Below, piece after piece: positions 41,794-49,780 of a DNA stretch of 64,000 nt. A program made the position numbers and the translations under genes. This stretch comes from CAWJTN01 sp963845895 (lineage in GTDB: Bacteria > Patescibacteriota > Microgenomatia > UBA1406 > GWC2-37-13). A model generated the notes under the pieces. That model saw only the letters and a list, made by a program, of their open reading frames with translations, was not told where the DNA came from and did no database searches. The stretch is taken from contig CAWJTN010000001.1 in NCBI GenBank assembly GCA_963845895.1, positions 558,001-622,000 of the forward strand. Direction: 5' to 3'. Every line of letters starts with the position of its first letter. Position 1 is the first letter of the stretch.

Positions 41794-42702
41794 ATGTTTG
41801 ATACTCATTGTCATTTAAATTTTTCAGCTTTTAGAAAAGATTTGGAAGAAGTTATTGAATCAGCTAATAAAGTCGGCGTTACTCATATTATTGTTCCAGG
41901 AACAGATTTAGAGACATCTAAAAGAGCAGTAGAGATAGGGAATAATTTTAAGAATGTTTATGCGGCAGTTGGGATCCATCCGCACCATATCTTTGAATTG
42001 ATGAGCCAGATTCTGTCCCGAACTTCCCTCCCGCCAGTGCTCACTTCGTTGCGCGCTGTCGGGAGCCCTTCCGTTCGTGCCACCTGGCTCATCAAACAGA
42101 TAGAAAAGCTACTGCATCATAAAAAAGTCGTAGCGATTGGAGAGGTTGGAGTAGATAGATATTATTATCAGAAAACAAAACACGAAAATTATAAAGCTGA
42201 TGAAAAATTTATTAATTTGCAAAAAGAATTTCTAAAAGAACAGATTGATCTTGCTATAAATTATAAAAAAAGTTTAATTTTACACAATAGAGAAGCAAAA
42301 GATGATTTACTAGAGATTATTGGCGAACCCGCCGTCGCTAAAGCTTTGGCGGGCAAAGCTGTATTTCATTGTTGTGAGCCAGATGAAGATCTTCTGAACT
42401 TTGCAAAAGAACATAAAATATTCATTGGAGTTGACGGAGATATTACTTATAGAAAAGACAAACAGGAATTTATAAAAAAAATTCCATTAGATCTATTGGT
42501 TTTGGAGACCGATTCCCCTTTATTATTACCAGAACCCTTACGTGCAAAAAAGCAGTATCCTAATAAACCGGAAAACATGAAGATAATTGTTGAATTTATT
42601 GCAAAACAGACAAGTACTCCTATTAATCGATTAATCGAAGTTACTGACAACAACTCAAAAAAATTATTTAAATTAGACAACTTAAAAAGTCGGAGAGATT
42701 GA
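41794..42702 (+). CDS. tatD: TatD-family metal-dependent DNase with repeat-derived insert
   Basis: A 302-residue protein. FDTHCHLN (metal-binding HxH), AIGEVGVDRYYY, LILHNREAKDDL, VFHCCEPD and LLVLETDSP are the TatD blocks. Between GIHPHHIFEL and KKVVAIGEVG there is an extra stretch (LSRTSLPPVLTSLRAVGSPS) encoded exactly by the 49-bp repeat also found at 28556-28604. A second small insert (GEPAVAKALAGKA) comes from a CCCGCC/GGCGGG palindrome. The catalytic residues are kept, so the enzyme is probably active. Confidence 0.9.
   Translation: MFDTHCHLNFSAFRKDLEEVIESANKVGVTHIIVPGTDLETSKRAVEIGNNFKNVYAAVGIHPHHIFELMSQILSRTSLPPVLTSLRAVGSPSVRATWLIKQIEKLLHHKKVVAIGEVGVDRYYYQKTKHENYKADEKFINLQKEFLKEQIDLAINYKKSLILHNREAKDDLLEIIGEPAVAKALAGKAVFHCCEPDEDLLNFAKEHKIFIGVDGDITYRKDKQEFIKKIPLDLLVLETDSPLLLPEPLRAKKQYPNKPENMKIIVEFIAKQTSTPINRLIEVTDNNSKKLFKLDNLKSRRD
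42024..42072. repeat. 49-bp repeat, copy 2 (inside tatD)
   Basis: Identical to 28556-28604. Flanked by the inverted repeat GATGAGCCAG / CTGGCTCATC. Here the coding strand is the opposite strand of copy 1, so a different peptide results. Confidence 0.85.
42328..42353. repeat. Small palindrome inside tatD
   Basis: CCCGCC, then GTCGCTAAAGCTTT, then GGCGGG. GC-rich compared with its surroundings; read in frame as PAVAKALAG. Confidence 0.6.
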
Positions 42703-42727
42703 GTAAGTTAAAGTTAAATTGCAAATG

Positions 42728-43159
42728 TTATTTGCCGAAGTTTGTAAATAAAATACTGTAATCTGCTAAATCTATCTTGCCATCACAATTGATATCTCCT
42801 TTCCCTAAATAGGGACAAGTACCAAAAGATGAAGTAGGAAAAATCGTACCGAAGTTTGTAAATAAAATACTGTAATCTGCTAAAGTGACGTGACAATCGC
42901 CATTTACGTCTCCGGGTGGACAACCATTTCCTGGAGTTAATGTTAGGTTTGGTGGAGTGGGAGGAGTTGGAGGAGTGGCTGGTATTTCAGCTTTAGATCT
43001 TAAGGGTTTATAACCAATAAGAGTTCCAACAGCAATAGCTGCAGTTAAAAAGATGAATAATGTAACAAAAAGAAGGGAAACTTTTTGAGTGACTGAGAGT
43101 CTATTTACAGTAAATTTTAGAAAATTAAAACTATCTCTGATTTTTCTTAATAAGTTCAT
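42728..43159 (-). CDS. Secreted/anchored dockerin-domain protein
   Basis: A 143-residue protein: membrane segment (about 28-50), Pro/Thr linker (ATPPTPPTPPN), then two calcium-loop repeats GDVNGDCHVTLADYSILFTN and GDINCDGKIDLADYSILFTN, the type I dockerin pattern. The two repeats share a 36-nt DNA block, so the duplication is recent. A cohesin partner is not seen in the window. Confidence 0.85.
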   Translation of the reverse strand: MNLLRKIRDSFNFLKFTVNRLSVTQKVSLLFVTLFIFLTAAIAVGTLIGYKPLRSKAEIPATPPTPPTPPNLTLTPGNGCPPGDVNGDCHVTLADYSILFTNFGTIFPTSSFGTCPYLGKGDINCDGKIDLADYSILFTNFGK

Positions 43160-43207
43160 GTAAAAATATTTAGCACTATTGTTATTTTTATAGTATAGTA
43201 ACTCATA

Positions 43208-44425
43208 ATGACTGTCAATCTCTTCTTATCTAAATACATCTTTCCTCTTCTTCTAGCTTTAGGTTTTATAATTTCTCCCCTATTCTTTTGGCCATGGGCT
43301 GCTATACCATATGAGATTCCCAAAGTTCTTTTTATAGAGCGTTGGATTGAAATCCTTTCAATATTAACTATAATTACAATTACATCATCTTTTATTATTA
43401 AAAGAAATTTGGATGCGAAAATAATTATTTTGCTGCTTGTATTTTTGTTTTCTACTTTACTAAGTTCACTTATTGGAGCGGATTTTGAGAAAAGCTTATA
43501 TGGTAATTATTATAGAGAAGACGGACTTCTTACATTATTTCATCTAGTGGCATTATTTTTTATTGTTATTTTAATCTGGAAAAATTCATGGAGAGATCTA
43601 ATGGTAAAATCTATAGTTATAGGATCATTTTTCGTTGGCATATTAAATATATTTTCAGGTATAAAATATTATATTTTTCATGATCAGTCAGTGGTTAGTT
43701 GGCAAGGAGCTTTAGGTTCAACATTTGGTCAACCAGTTTTTTTAGGAGGTTATCTGCTTGTTACCATGCCATTTATTTATTACTGTTTCATAAAGTCATC
43801 AAATTATAAAACAAGATTTTTATTTTTTTTAATCGCAATAATTCAAGTGATTGCCATTATTCTTACCCAGTCTTTAGCTTCTTTTCTTGGTGTAATTCTT
43901 TTTTTAGCTTTTTTATTTATAGAAAGTAAAAAATTACCTTTTAGAAATTTAATATTATTTTTTTTGATAATCTTATTTGTTAGCCTCTCTGCATTTTATA
44001 TTTGGAAGGCAACTTCAAAAAAAGTTTTTGTGGCAGAGGGCAGAATCCGTATTTTTCATAAACTCATTCTAAGTGTTTGGCAAAGGCCATTTTTGGGTTG
44101 GGGTTGGGCAAACGTAGATTATGCTTTCAAATCGTCCATCTGGCCAATTAAGTTTGATAACGATGTCTATTTGGATAAAGCGCACTCTCATTTTTTGGAG
44201 ATTCTAACAACTACAGGAATTTTTGGGTTATTATCCTATATCGGACTAACCGTTTTAATTATCCGAAATCTTTATAGAAAAGCTTATAAAGGAAAAAAAG
44301 ATTTATGGTATAAAACTCTTTTATTTGGTTTCATTTTATTTTTATTACATTCTCAAACAAATATCATATCGATAAGCGAAGAGCTGACTTTTTGGTTTAT
44401 TGGAAGCATGGCTACAATTCAATAA
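43208..44425 (+). CDS. O-antigen ligase/polymerase-like membrane protein
   Basis: A 405-residue protein with about ten membrane helices. A large loop before the last helices has RPFLGWGWANVDYAFKS and LDKAHSHFLEILTTTGIFGL, the Wzy/WaaL (O-antigen ligase family) signature with the catalytic His in AHSHFLE. Likely acts in surface polysaccharide assembly together with the nearby glycosyltransferases. Confidence 0.82.
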   Translation: MTVNLFLSKYIFPLLLALGFIISPLFFWPWAAIPYEIPKVLFIERWIEILSILTIITITSSFIIKRNLDAKIIILLLVFLFSTLLSSLIGADFEKSLYGNYYREDGLLTLFHLVALFFIVILIWKNSWRDLMVKSIVIGSFFVGILNIFSGIKYYIFHDQSVVSWQGALGSTFGQPVFLGGYLLVTMPFIYYCFIKSSNYKTRFLFFLIAIIQVIAIILTQSLASFLGVILFLAFLFIESKKLPFRNLILFFLIILFVSLSAFYIWKATSKKVFVAEGRIRIFHKLILSVWQRPFLGWGWANVDYAFKSSIWPIKFDNDVYLDKAHSHFLEILTTTGIFGLLSYIGLTVLIIRNLYRKAYKGKKDLWYKTLLFGFILFLLHSQTNIISISEELTFWFIGSMATIQ

Positions 44426-44613
44426 AATAAAAGTGAGAAGAAAATACCCAAAATAAATGCAACAGCAAAAGATTGAAGATAGTAACCAAAAGCCCCGGCT
44501 ATAACAAAACAAAGAGCCAGCTGAAAAAGATCAAACTCCTTTTTAATTCCAAAAGCGAAATGTATAACCATTATATAAATAAAAGATGCAGCGATAAATG
44601 CAAACAGGTCCAT
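44419..44613 (-). CDS. Small two-helix membrane protein
   Basis: A 64-residue protein, hydrophobic almost throughout (FAFIAASFIYIMVIHFAF, LCFVIAGAFGYYLQSF). Overlaps the end of the ligase-like gene by seven bases on the other strand. Function unknown. Confidence 0.5.
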   Translation of the reverse strand: MDLFAFIAASFIYIMVIHFAFGIKKEFDLFQLALCFVIAGAFGYYLQSFAVAFILGIFFSLLFY

Positions 44614-44639
44614 AAAGAAAGAATATCAAAATTAGAATA

Positions 44640-44852
44640 TTAATATGCAGAAGAACTACTCACGCTGGTCGGCGTTACATACATCTCCGCTGCCTTTGGA
44701 GCTATATTAATCTGTGTTTGTTGAGTTGCTCTTCCTGTCAGATATACTGAAAAGGTAGCTAGGGAAAAAAGAAAGACTAAGGAGAAAGAGATGAGTAAAC
44801 TTTTAAGTGACAAAGGTTTTTTAAATAGTCTAACTAAATGATCGTGTAACAT
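44640..44852 (-). CDS. Small membrane-anchored secreted protein
   Basis: A 70-residue protein with one membrane helix (SLLISFSLVFLFSLATFSVY) and a short Ser/Thr tail. The N-terminal plan (basic start, helix, then QINIAPKAAE) resembles the anchor of the dockerin protein at 42.7 kb, so it may be the stump of a longer surface protein. Confidence 0.5.
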   Translation of the reverse strand: MLHDHLVRLFKKPLSLKSLLISFSLVFLFSLATFSVYLTGRATQQTQINIAPKAAEMYVTPTSVSSSSAY

Positions 44853-44857
44853 ATTTT

Positions 44858-45904
44858 CTAGTATATTATATCAAACCAGCTTTTTCTAAACTTTTTTTCT
44901 TCAAAATATTTAGTTCTATCTTTAACGGCCAAACTTAAACTTGATTTTTTAGCTTTATTAAAATAAATTTCTCCAACAGCATCGGCGATAGAGTTTGGGT
45001 TATCTGGATTTACAAAAATTGCTCCTTGATTATTGCTAATTTCTCTGAGAACAGAAATATCGCTTAAAATCGAAGGGCAACCTTGAGAAGCAGCTTCAAG
45101 ATAAGAAAAGCCGAATCCTTCATCACGCGAAACTAATATATTACATGCTGCTTGTTTGTAAAATTTAATTAATTTTTCATCAGGAACAAAACCAGCTAGA
45201 ATAAATCTTTTGTCTTCTTTTGTTTCCTGCAAGAAATTTTTTAATTCAATTTGCCATTTATCATTTAGCGAGTTGATGTGTTCTCGAAGTTGTGTGTTGA
45301 AAACTTTTCCAATAAAAACGCACGTCACATTTATAATTTTTATCGCTTTCGCTAAATTAACAAGGTTCTTATTCCATGTAGCATCACCAACATACAAACA
45401 ATAATTTGAAATTTGAAATTTAAAATTTGAAATTTTTTTGGAAATTGGAAATTGATTATTGGTAATTGTGAAAATTTTAGTCAAACATGGATAAATGACT
45501 TTTAACTTATTTTCATTAATATTTAATATTTCTATAATATCCATCTTGGATGCTTTAGAATCAGTGACGATCAGATCATAATTATTTAAAGCTAACTGGT
45601 TTAGGAAAATGTTTATTTTTCCTTTTATTCCAGTCGGGAAATGATTGGGGTATTTTAAAGGAATTAGGTCATGAATCACTGCGACTTGTTTTTTAGCAAT
45701 TCGTCTTACAGATAGTGGAGACTTTAAAAAATTAAAAAAAGGGTTTACAAATACAGAGTCTGTTTTGATCCGTTTTAAATCATCGGTGAAAATTGTATCT
45801 TTAGATAAATTCTCCTTAAGGATCTGGAGGTATCTGCCGACTCCTCGGAATTTATTTAAAGGATCATTGACTGTAGGATCATAGACAAAAATTTTTCTGC
45901 TCAT
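44858..45904 (-). CDS. Family 4 glycosyltransferase
   Basis: A 348-residue GT-B protein. VAVIHDLIPLKYPNHF, VTDSKASK, CLYVGDATWNKNLVNLAKA and RDEGFGFSYLEAASQGCPSI (the E-x7-E nucleotide-sugar motif) are the family landmarks. Before LYVG a run ITNNQFPISKKISNFKFQIS is encoded by an AT-rich repeat and is not part of the usual fold. Stops and starts are close to the small membrane protein gene. Confidence 0.87.
   Translation of the reverse strand: MSRKIFVYDPTVNDPLNKFRGVGRYLQILKENLSKDTIFTDDLKRIKTDSVFVNPFFNFLKSPLSVRRIAKKQVAVIHDLIPLKYPNHFPTGIKGKINIFLNQLALNNYDLIVTDSKASKMDIIEILNINENKLKVIYPCLTKIFTITNNQFPISKKISNFKFQISNYCLYVGDATWNKNLVNLAKAIKIINVTCVFIGKVFNTQLREHINSLNDKWQIELKNFLQETKEDKRFILAGFVPDEKLIKFYKQAACNILVSRDEGFGFSYLEAASQGCPSILSDISVLREISNNQGAIFVNPDNPNSIADAVGEIYFNKAKKSSLSLAVKDRTKYFEEKKFRKSWFDIIY
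45397..45470. repeat. AT-rich repeat inside glycosyltransferase gene
   Basis: Tandem units of AAATTTGAAATT and GGAAATTGGAAATTG type. In frame on the reverse strand as NNQFPISKKISNFKFQIS. Confidence 0.65.
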
Positions 45905-45944
45905 GAGGTTATTTTAGCAAATACTTTAGGTATAATATTAAACT

Positions 45945-46730
45945 GTGAAAAAAATAAATCTTGTGATTGATCAAATACAAGAGTTAGTAGCAAAAAATAA
46001 ATATAAAGTAAATGAAAATAATAAATTTCTAAGCCGATGCATTGATGGTCGTTATCTAACTTCAAACAATTTACCTCCCTTGGCAACTCCTGGAGCAGAT
46101 GCCGGAGAGTTGGCGTTGGTTTTGGCAACAGGCAATGTCTATGGTTTTACAGTTGATGTGGGAAAATCATTTGATTTGTTGACAGAGCTGGTAGGCGGGA
46201 TAAAAAACATAAATTTTCACACCGATGAGCATGGAGATAAAAAAATCGTTCTGTCTGGCTGCGGACATATCAAACAAATGAGGTTAGATCCTGAAGCTTA
46301 TAATCTAGAAGAAAATCAATTAAAAGGACTAACTAAAATTTTAACAAAGGCAGGAAAAAAAGGTGCAAAAGAAACAGTTTTGCAAGGTGAACATTTGGAA
46401 GCTGCGATTATACAGATAAAAGGAAACTATAGCATTTACCCCAGATTTTTATTGGAAACAGATGAAGAAAAAAATGAGGTTGAGGTTTTTGTTTATCAAT
46501 CGACTTTAGTAGATAAAAGACATAGGGAGTTGGCTAAAAAATTAATTGAAAACAAAGCCGTTGAACTTTTTCCTGGATGTGATGAGGAATATTTGTTTGA
46601 GATTTTATCAGAGACTACAGAAAATCATTTAATTGAGACAGCAAAAAGATTGGCAAAAGGACTTCCGGTATATGAGATAAATTTTTCAGATGATGGTAGT
46701 TTTACAATTGAGGAAATGGGTAAGGTGTAA
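45945..46730 (+). CDS. Conserved protein with carbonic-anhydrase-like metal motifs
   Basis: A 261-residue protein with GTG start nine bases after TATAAT begins its last base. RCIDGRYL contains C-x-D-x-R as in beta-carbonic anhydrases, and NFHTDEHGDKKIVLSGCGH offers His and C-G-H. The spacing is not that of a normal beta-CA, so a distant relative or another Zn protein is possible. The C-terminal half is helical. It precedes the dcd-thyA-folA genes by 14 bp. Confidence 0.5.
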   Translation: MKKINLVIDQIQELVAKNKYKVNENNKFLSRCIDGRYLTSNNLPPLATPGADAGELALVLATGNVYGFTVDVGKSFDLLTELVGGIKNINFHTDEHGDKKIVLSGCGHIKQMRLDPEAYNLEENQLKGLTKILTKAGKKGAKETVLQGEHLEAAIIQIKGNYSIYPRFLLETDEEKNEVEVFVYQSTLVDKRHRELAKKLIENKAVELFPGCDEEYLFEILSETTENHLIETAKRLAKGLPVYEINFSDDGSFTIEEMGKV

Positions 46731-46744
46731 TAAAATTACTTACT

Positions 46745-47284
46745 ATGGTTATTGGACCAAAAAAGTTGCTGAATCTTGTTAGAGAAATAAAGCTGGTTGA
46801 GGATCTGGCAGAAAGAGAATTGAACAACCCAGAAGGAGCAGGCTTTGATCTTAGATTAGGTGAAGTGCATAAAATTTTTGGTGATGCTTTTTTGGGAGTT
46901 GAAGAAAGACATACACCTAAGATAAAGACAATTATCCAGCATGAAAAAGGTAAGAGAAAAAAAATAAAAATAAAACCTGGAGAATTTTATCTAATTTCAA
47001 CAATTGAGAAACTAAACCTTCCTGAAAATATAACTGCCAATTTTAAGCCGCGTACGACAACTTTTAGGTCGGGACTATTTGTAAGGACCGGCAACGTTGC
47101 ACCCGGCTATAGAGGTAAGCTGACTTTTGCTTTAAAAAATGAAGGACCGGTTGCCGTTACTTTAGAGTTGGGAGCGCGTATTGTCCATGCCCAGTTTCAA
47201 TGGGTCGATGGGGGAGGGACGATGTATAGAGGCCAGTGGCAGGGGGGGAGAGTGACGACTAAGAAAAAGGAGAAACAAGTTTAG
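46745..47284 (+). CDS. dcd: dCTP deaminase/dUTPase-family protein
   Basis: A 179-residue protein. GAGFDLRLGE, FKPRTTTFRSGLFVRTG, APGYRGKLTFALKN and LGARIVHAQF are Dcd/Dut trimeric fold blocks; R-x3-F-R-S and GYRG match dCTP deaminase. Makes dUTP or dUMP for thyA. Directly followed by thyA. Confidence 0.88.
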   Translation: MVIGPKKLLNLVREIKLVEDLAERELNNPEGAGFDLRLGEVHKIFGDAFLGVEERHTPKIKTIIQHEKGKRKKIKIKPGEFYLISTIEKLNLPENITANFKPRTTTFRSGLFVRTGNVAPGYRGKLTFALKNEGPVAVTLELGARIVHAQFQWVDGGGTMYRGQWQGGRVTTKKKEKQV

Positions 47285-47300
47285 AATTTAGAGTTTGTTT

Positions 47301-48272
47301 ATGATTAATCATCCCGAGTATCAGTATCTAAATTTACTTTCAGATATTCTCAAGAATGGTTACCGTAAAATAGATCGTGGAACAGGGATTGCATCCTACA
47401 GCGTCTTTGGTAGACAGATTAGGTTTGACCTATCAGAAGGGTTTCCGCTTTTGACAACGAAAAGAGTCTACTGGAAAGGAGTTCTACACGAACTTTATTG
47501 GTTTTTTTCCGGCAGGTCGAATATTAAATATTTAGTAGATAATAATGTTCATATCTGGGACGATTATCCATACAAAATATATAAAGAAAAAAACTTGTCC
47601 CGAGCGAAGTCGAGGGATCAAAATTTATTAACTAAGGAAGAGTTTATTGAAAAGATTAGGACAGATGATAAATTTGCGAAAAAGTGGGGCGAGCTGCCAA
47701 AAATTTACGGTGAGTTATGGAGAAGATGGCCAACTAGATCTGGAAGAACCATCGATCAGCTCAAATGGGTGACAAACGAGATTATAGAAGACCCTGCGGC
47801 TCATAATGCTATAGTAAATTCTTGGAATCCTGAATATCTTTACACAATGGCAACTCACAAAGATGCCTCTCGTTTTCCAATCTGCCACAATATGTACCAA
47901 ATAAATGTGATTGACGGAAAACTTTGTCTACAACTTTATCAGAGAAGTGCGGATGTTTTTTTAGGAGTTCCTTTCAACATTGCAAGTTATGCTCTTTTAA
48001 CTTTGATTATTGCTAAAATAGCTGGCTATAAACCGGGAGAGTTTGTCCACACATTTGGAGACGTGCATATCTATGAGAATCATATAAATCAAGTAAAAGA
48101 GCAGATTAAAAGAAAGCCATATCCTTTCCCGACTGTAAAACTCGATTCTTCAATAAAAAAAATTAACGATTTCAAACCGGATAAAATATTATTGGAAAAC
48201 TATAGATTCCATCCGCCAATCAAAGCAGAATTAACAGTCGCAGGCGGTCTTTATGAAAAATCCAAAAATTAG
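47301..48272 (+). CDS. thyA: Thymidylate synthase with a repeat-derived insert
   Basis: A 323-residue protein. LTTKRVYWKGVLHELYWFFS, GELWRRWP, RFPICHNMYQINV (catalytic Cys), LYQRSADVFLGVPFNIASYA and FGDVHIYENH are the ThyA blocks. In the variable loop after DDYPYKIYKEKN, the segment LSRAKSRDQ is read through a palindromic repeat (47598-47617). The ATG at 47301 is used, not the in-frame TTG at 47295. The 3' end overlaps folA by 20 bases. Confidence 0.93.
   Translation: MINHPEYQYLNLLSDILKNGYRKIDRGTGIASYSVFGRQIRFDLSEGFPLLTTKRVYWKGVLHELYWFFSGRSNIKYLVDNNVHIWDDYPYKIYKEKNLSRAKSRDQNLLTKEEFIEKIRTDDKFAKKWGELPKIYGELWRRWPTRSGRTIDQLKWVTNEIIEDPAAHNAIVNSWNPEYLYTMATHKDASRFPICHNMYQINVIDGKLCLQLYQRSADVFLGVPFNIASYALLTLIIAKIAGYKPGEFVHTFGDVHIYENHINQVKEQIKRKPYPFPTVKLDSSIKKINDFKPDKILLENYRFHPPIKAELTVAGGLYEKSKN
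47598..47617. repeat. Dispersed palindromic repeat inside thyA
   Basis: CCCGAGCGAAGTCGAGGG, the same family as 815-834, located in the ThyA loop and read as SRAKSRD. Confidence 0.7.
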
Positions 48273-48743
48273 TCTAATTGTTGCACTTTCAGAAAATAAA
48301 GTCATCGGAAATAAAGGAAAAATTCCCTGGCATATACCTAAAGATCTAAAAAGATTTAGGAAACTTACAGAGAATCATGTTGTTGTGATGGGAAGGAAAA
48401 CCTTTGAATCGATCGGTAGAATACTTCCAAACAGAATTAATATTGTGATTACAAAAGACAAAAATTATGCAGTACCTACAGCCAGTTTAAAAATAGTTAA
48501 TTCAATTGAAGAGGCAATCGAATTAGCGAAAAAAAAGAACGTGAAGAAATATTTATTATCGGGGGTGGAAAGATCTTTGAGCAATCAATGAAATATGCAG
48601 ATAAACTTTACTTAACTATTGTAAAAGGAAATTTTGAAGGTGATACTTTTTTTCCGGATTATTCGGAGTTTAAAAAAGTAATCTTCAAAAAAGAAAGTAA
48701 AGACAAAAATTATCGATATACTTTTTTGGACTTGGAGAAATAA
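48253..48743 (+). CDS. folA: Dihydrofolate reductase, frameshifted (A8 run)
   Basis: The first frame gives ISLIVALSENKVIGNKGKIP, WHIPKDLKRFR and VVMGRKTFESIG, normal DHFR, then runs out at a TGA (48589-48591). A -1 shift at A-AAA-AAG (within the A8 run 48529-48536) restores EEIFIIGGGKIFEQSMKYAD, LYLTIVKGNFEGDTFFPDY and the C-terminus to TAA at 48741-48743. The site is a textbook slippery heptamer, but a homopolymer sequencing error or real decay are equally possible. Overlaps thyA, as in many thyA-folA operons. Confidence 0.85.
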
Positions 48744-48748
48744 ACAAT

Positions 48749-49093
48749 TCACTTTTCTATTTTTATTTGAAGTCCAGAACAAGATTGATTTGTAATTCCT
48801 TTAGGTCCAAAAAAACCGTGAAATTCCGTATGTTCTAATTTAGCAAAACCATCTAACATTAAATGAATTTGTGAATCAAAATCTCCTGTAGGGACAATTG
48901 ATTTTGAGACTACAAATGCACTCTCATAACCTGAATTGCAAGATACTGTTATACCTGCATTAAGTTTTTCAGGTGTTTCTCTTCCCTTATTATTAACCAC
49001 ATTAAACATACCTTTTGCTCGATCTGTATTAGCATATAAGTTGCTAAGAAATTCATCTGCAGCTTTATTAAGGTCATAATTTGGATTAACCAT
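48749..49093 (-). CDS. Hypothetical cytoplasmic protein
   Basis: A 114-residue protein with an alpha/beta look (VVNNKGRETPEKLNAGITVS, FHGFFGPKGITNQSCSG). No membrane segment; family not recognised. Convergent with folA, 5 bp apart. Confidence 0.5.
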   Translation of the reverse strand: MVNPNYDLNKAADEFLSNLYANTDRAKGMFNVVNNKGRETPEKLNAGITVSCNSGYESAFVVSKSIVPTGDFDSQIHLMLDGFAKLEHTEFHGFFGPKGITNQSCSGLQIKIEK

Positions 49094-49263
49094 ATTTATA
49101 AAATTCTTTCCTTTGTAAAAAAACTGATAATGAAGCTTATTTTTAGGTTAATTTTCAGAATTTGTGACATTCTGAAAATCAAATTTTATAGTCTTTAAGT
49201 TATTCTGTCAATAACATTAACTAAAGCTTTTTAGATCAAAATCATATTGTATAATCAAGGAAT

Positions 49264-49584
49264 ATGAAAAATCCACAATATCTAGATGAGGCATTTGAGG
49301 AGGTTTGTGAAGAGTTGAAACAGATGTTTATTAAAAAACATAGAGACTATGGGAAAGAGAACATACTTGAAATCGGTGAGCTAGGGATTGCTTTTAGAAT
49401 AAATGAAAAACTTGCAAGAATTAAAAATCTCTTGCTAAAAAATATAAAGCCAGAAAACGAATCGGTTGAGGAAAGTTGGATAGATATAGCAGTCTATGTA
49501 ATCATCGCAGTCTTATATAAAAGAAGCTGGTTTAAACGTCTAGAATTTTCAGAAAAAATAAAAACTTCTCCAGCTAAAAAATAG
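49264..49584 (+). CDS. DUF1599-like nucleotide-modification-associated protein
   Basis: A 106-residue all-helical protein. MFIKKHRDYGKENI and ESWIDIAVYVIIAVLY fit the DUF1599/MazG-like NTP pyrophosphatase group, in which K-x2-DYG and the E-x2-xD pair occur. The ATG is eight bases after TATAAT. Confidence 0.7.
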   Translation: MKNPQYLDEAFEEVCEELKQMFIKKHRDYGKENILEIGELGIAFRINEKLARIKNLLLKNIKPENESVEESWIDIAVYVIIAVLYKRSWFKRLEFSEKIKTSPAKK

Positions 49585-49585
49585 A

Positions 49586-49780
49586 CTATTTGTCCTTCAG
49601 AGCTAGAGGATAAAGATGAGCCAGTATTCCAATGCCCAAAAGCATCAACGCCCAACGCAATGGGTGTTCTCCAACCAAAGGATAGGTGATGAAAATACCA
49701 AGACCCATCCCAGCAATAAGATGTACGCTCGAGTTGTAAAAAGGATTTTTTTTAAAATATTTTTCTATTTTATCGTACAT
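49586..49780 (-). CDS. Small membrane protein
   Basis: A 64-residue protein with two hydrophobic segments (SVHLIAGMGLGIFITYPLVG, ALMLLGIGILAHLYPL). Its start overlaps the end of the upstream membrane glycosyltransferase by 11 bases, so the two are co-transcribed. Function unknown. Confidence 0.55.
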   Translation of the reverse strand: MYDKIEKYFKKNPFYNSSVHLIAGMGLGIFITYPLVGEHPLRWALMLLGIGILAHLYPLALKDK

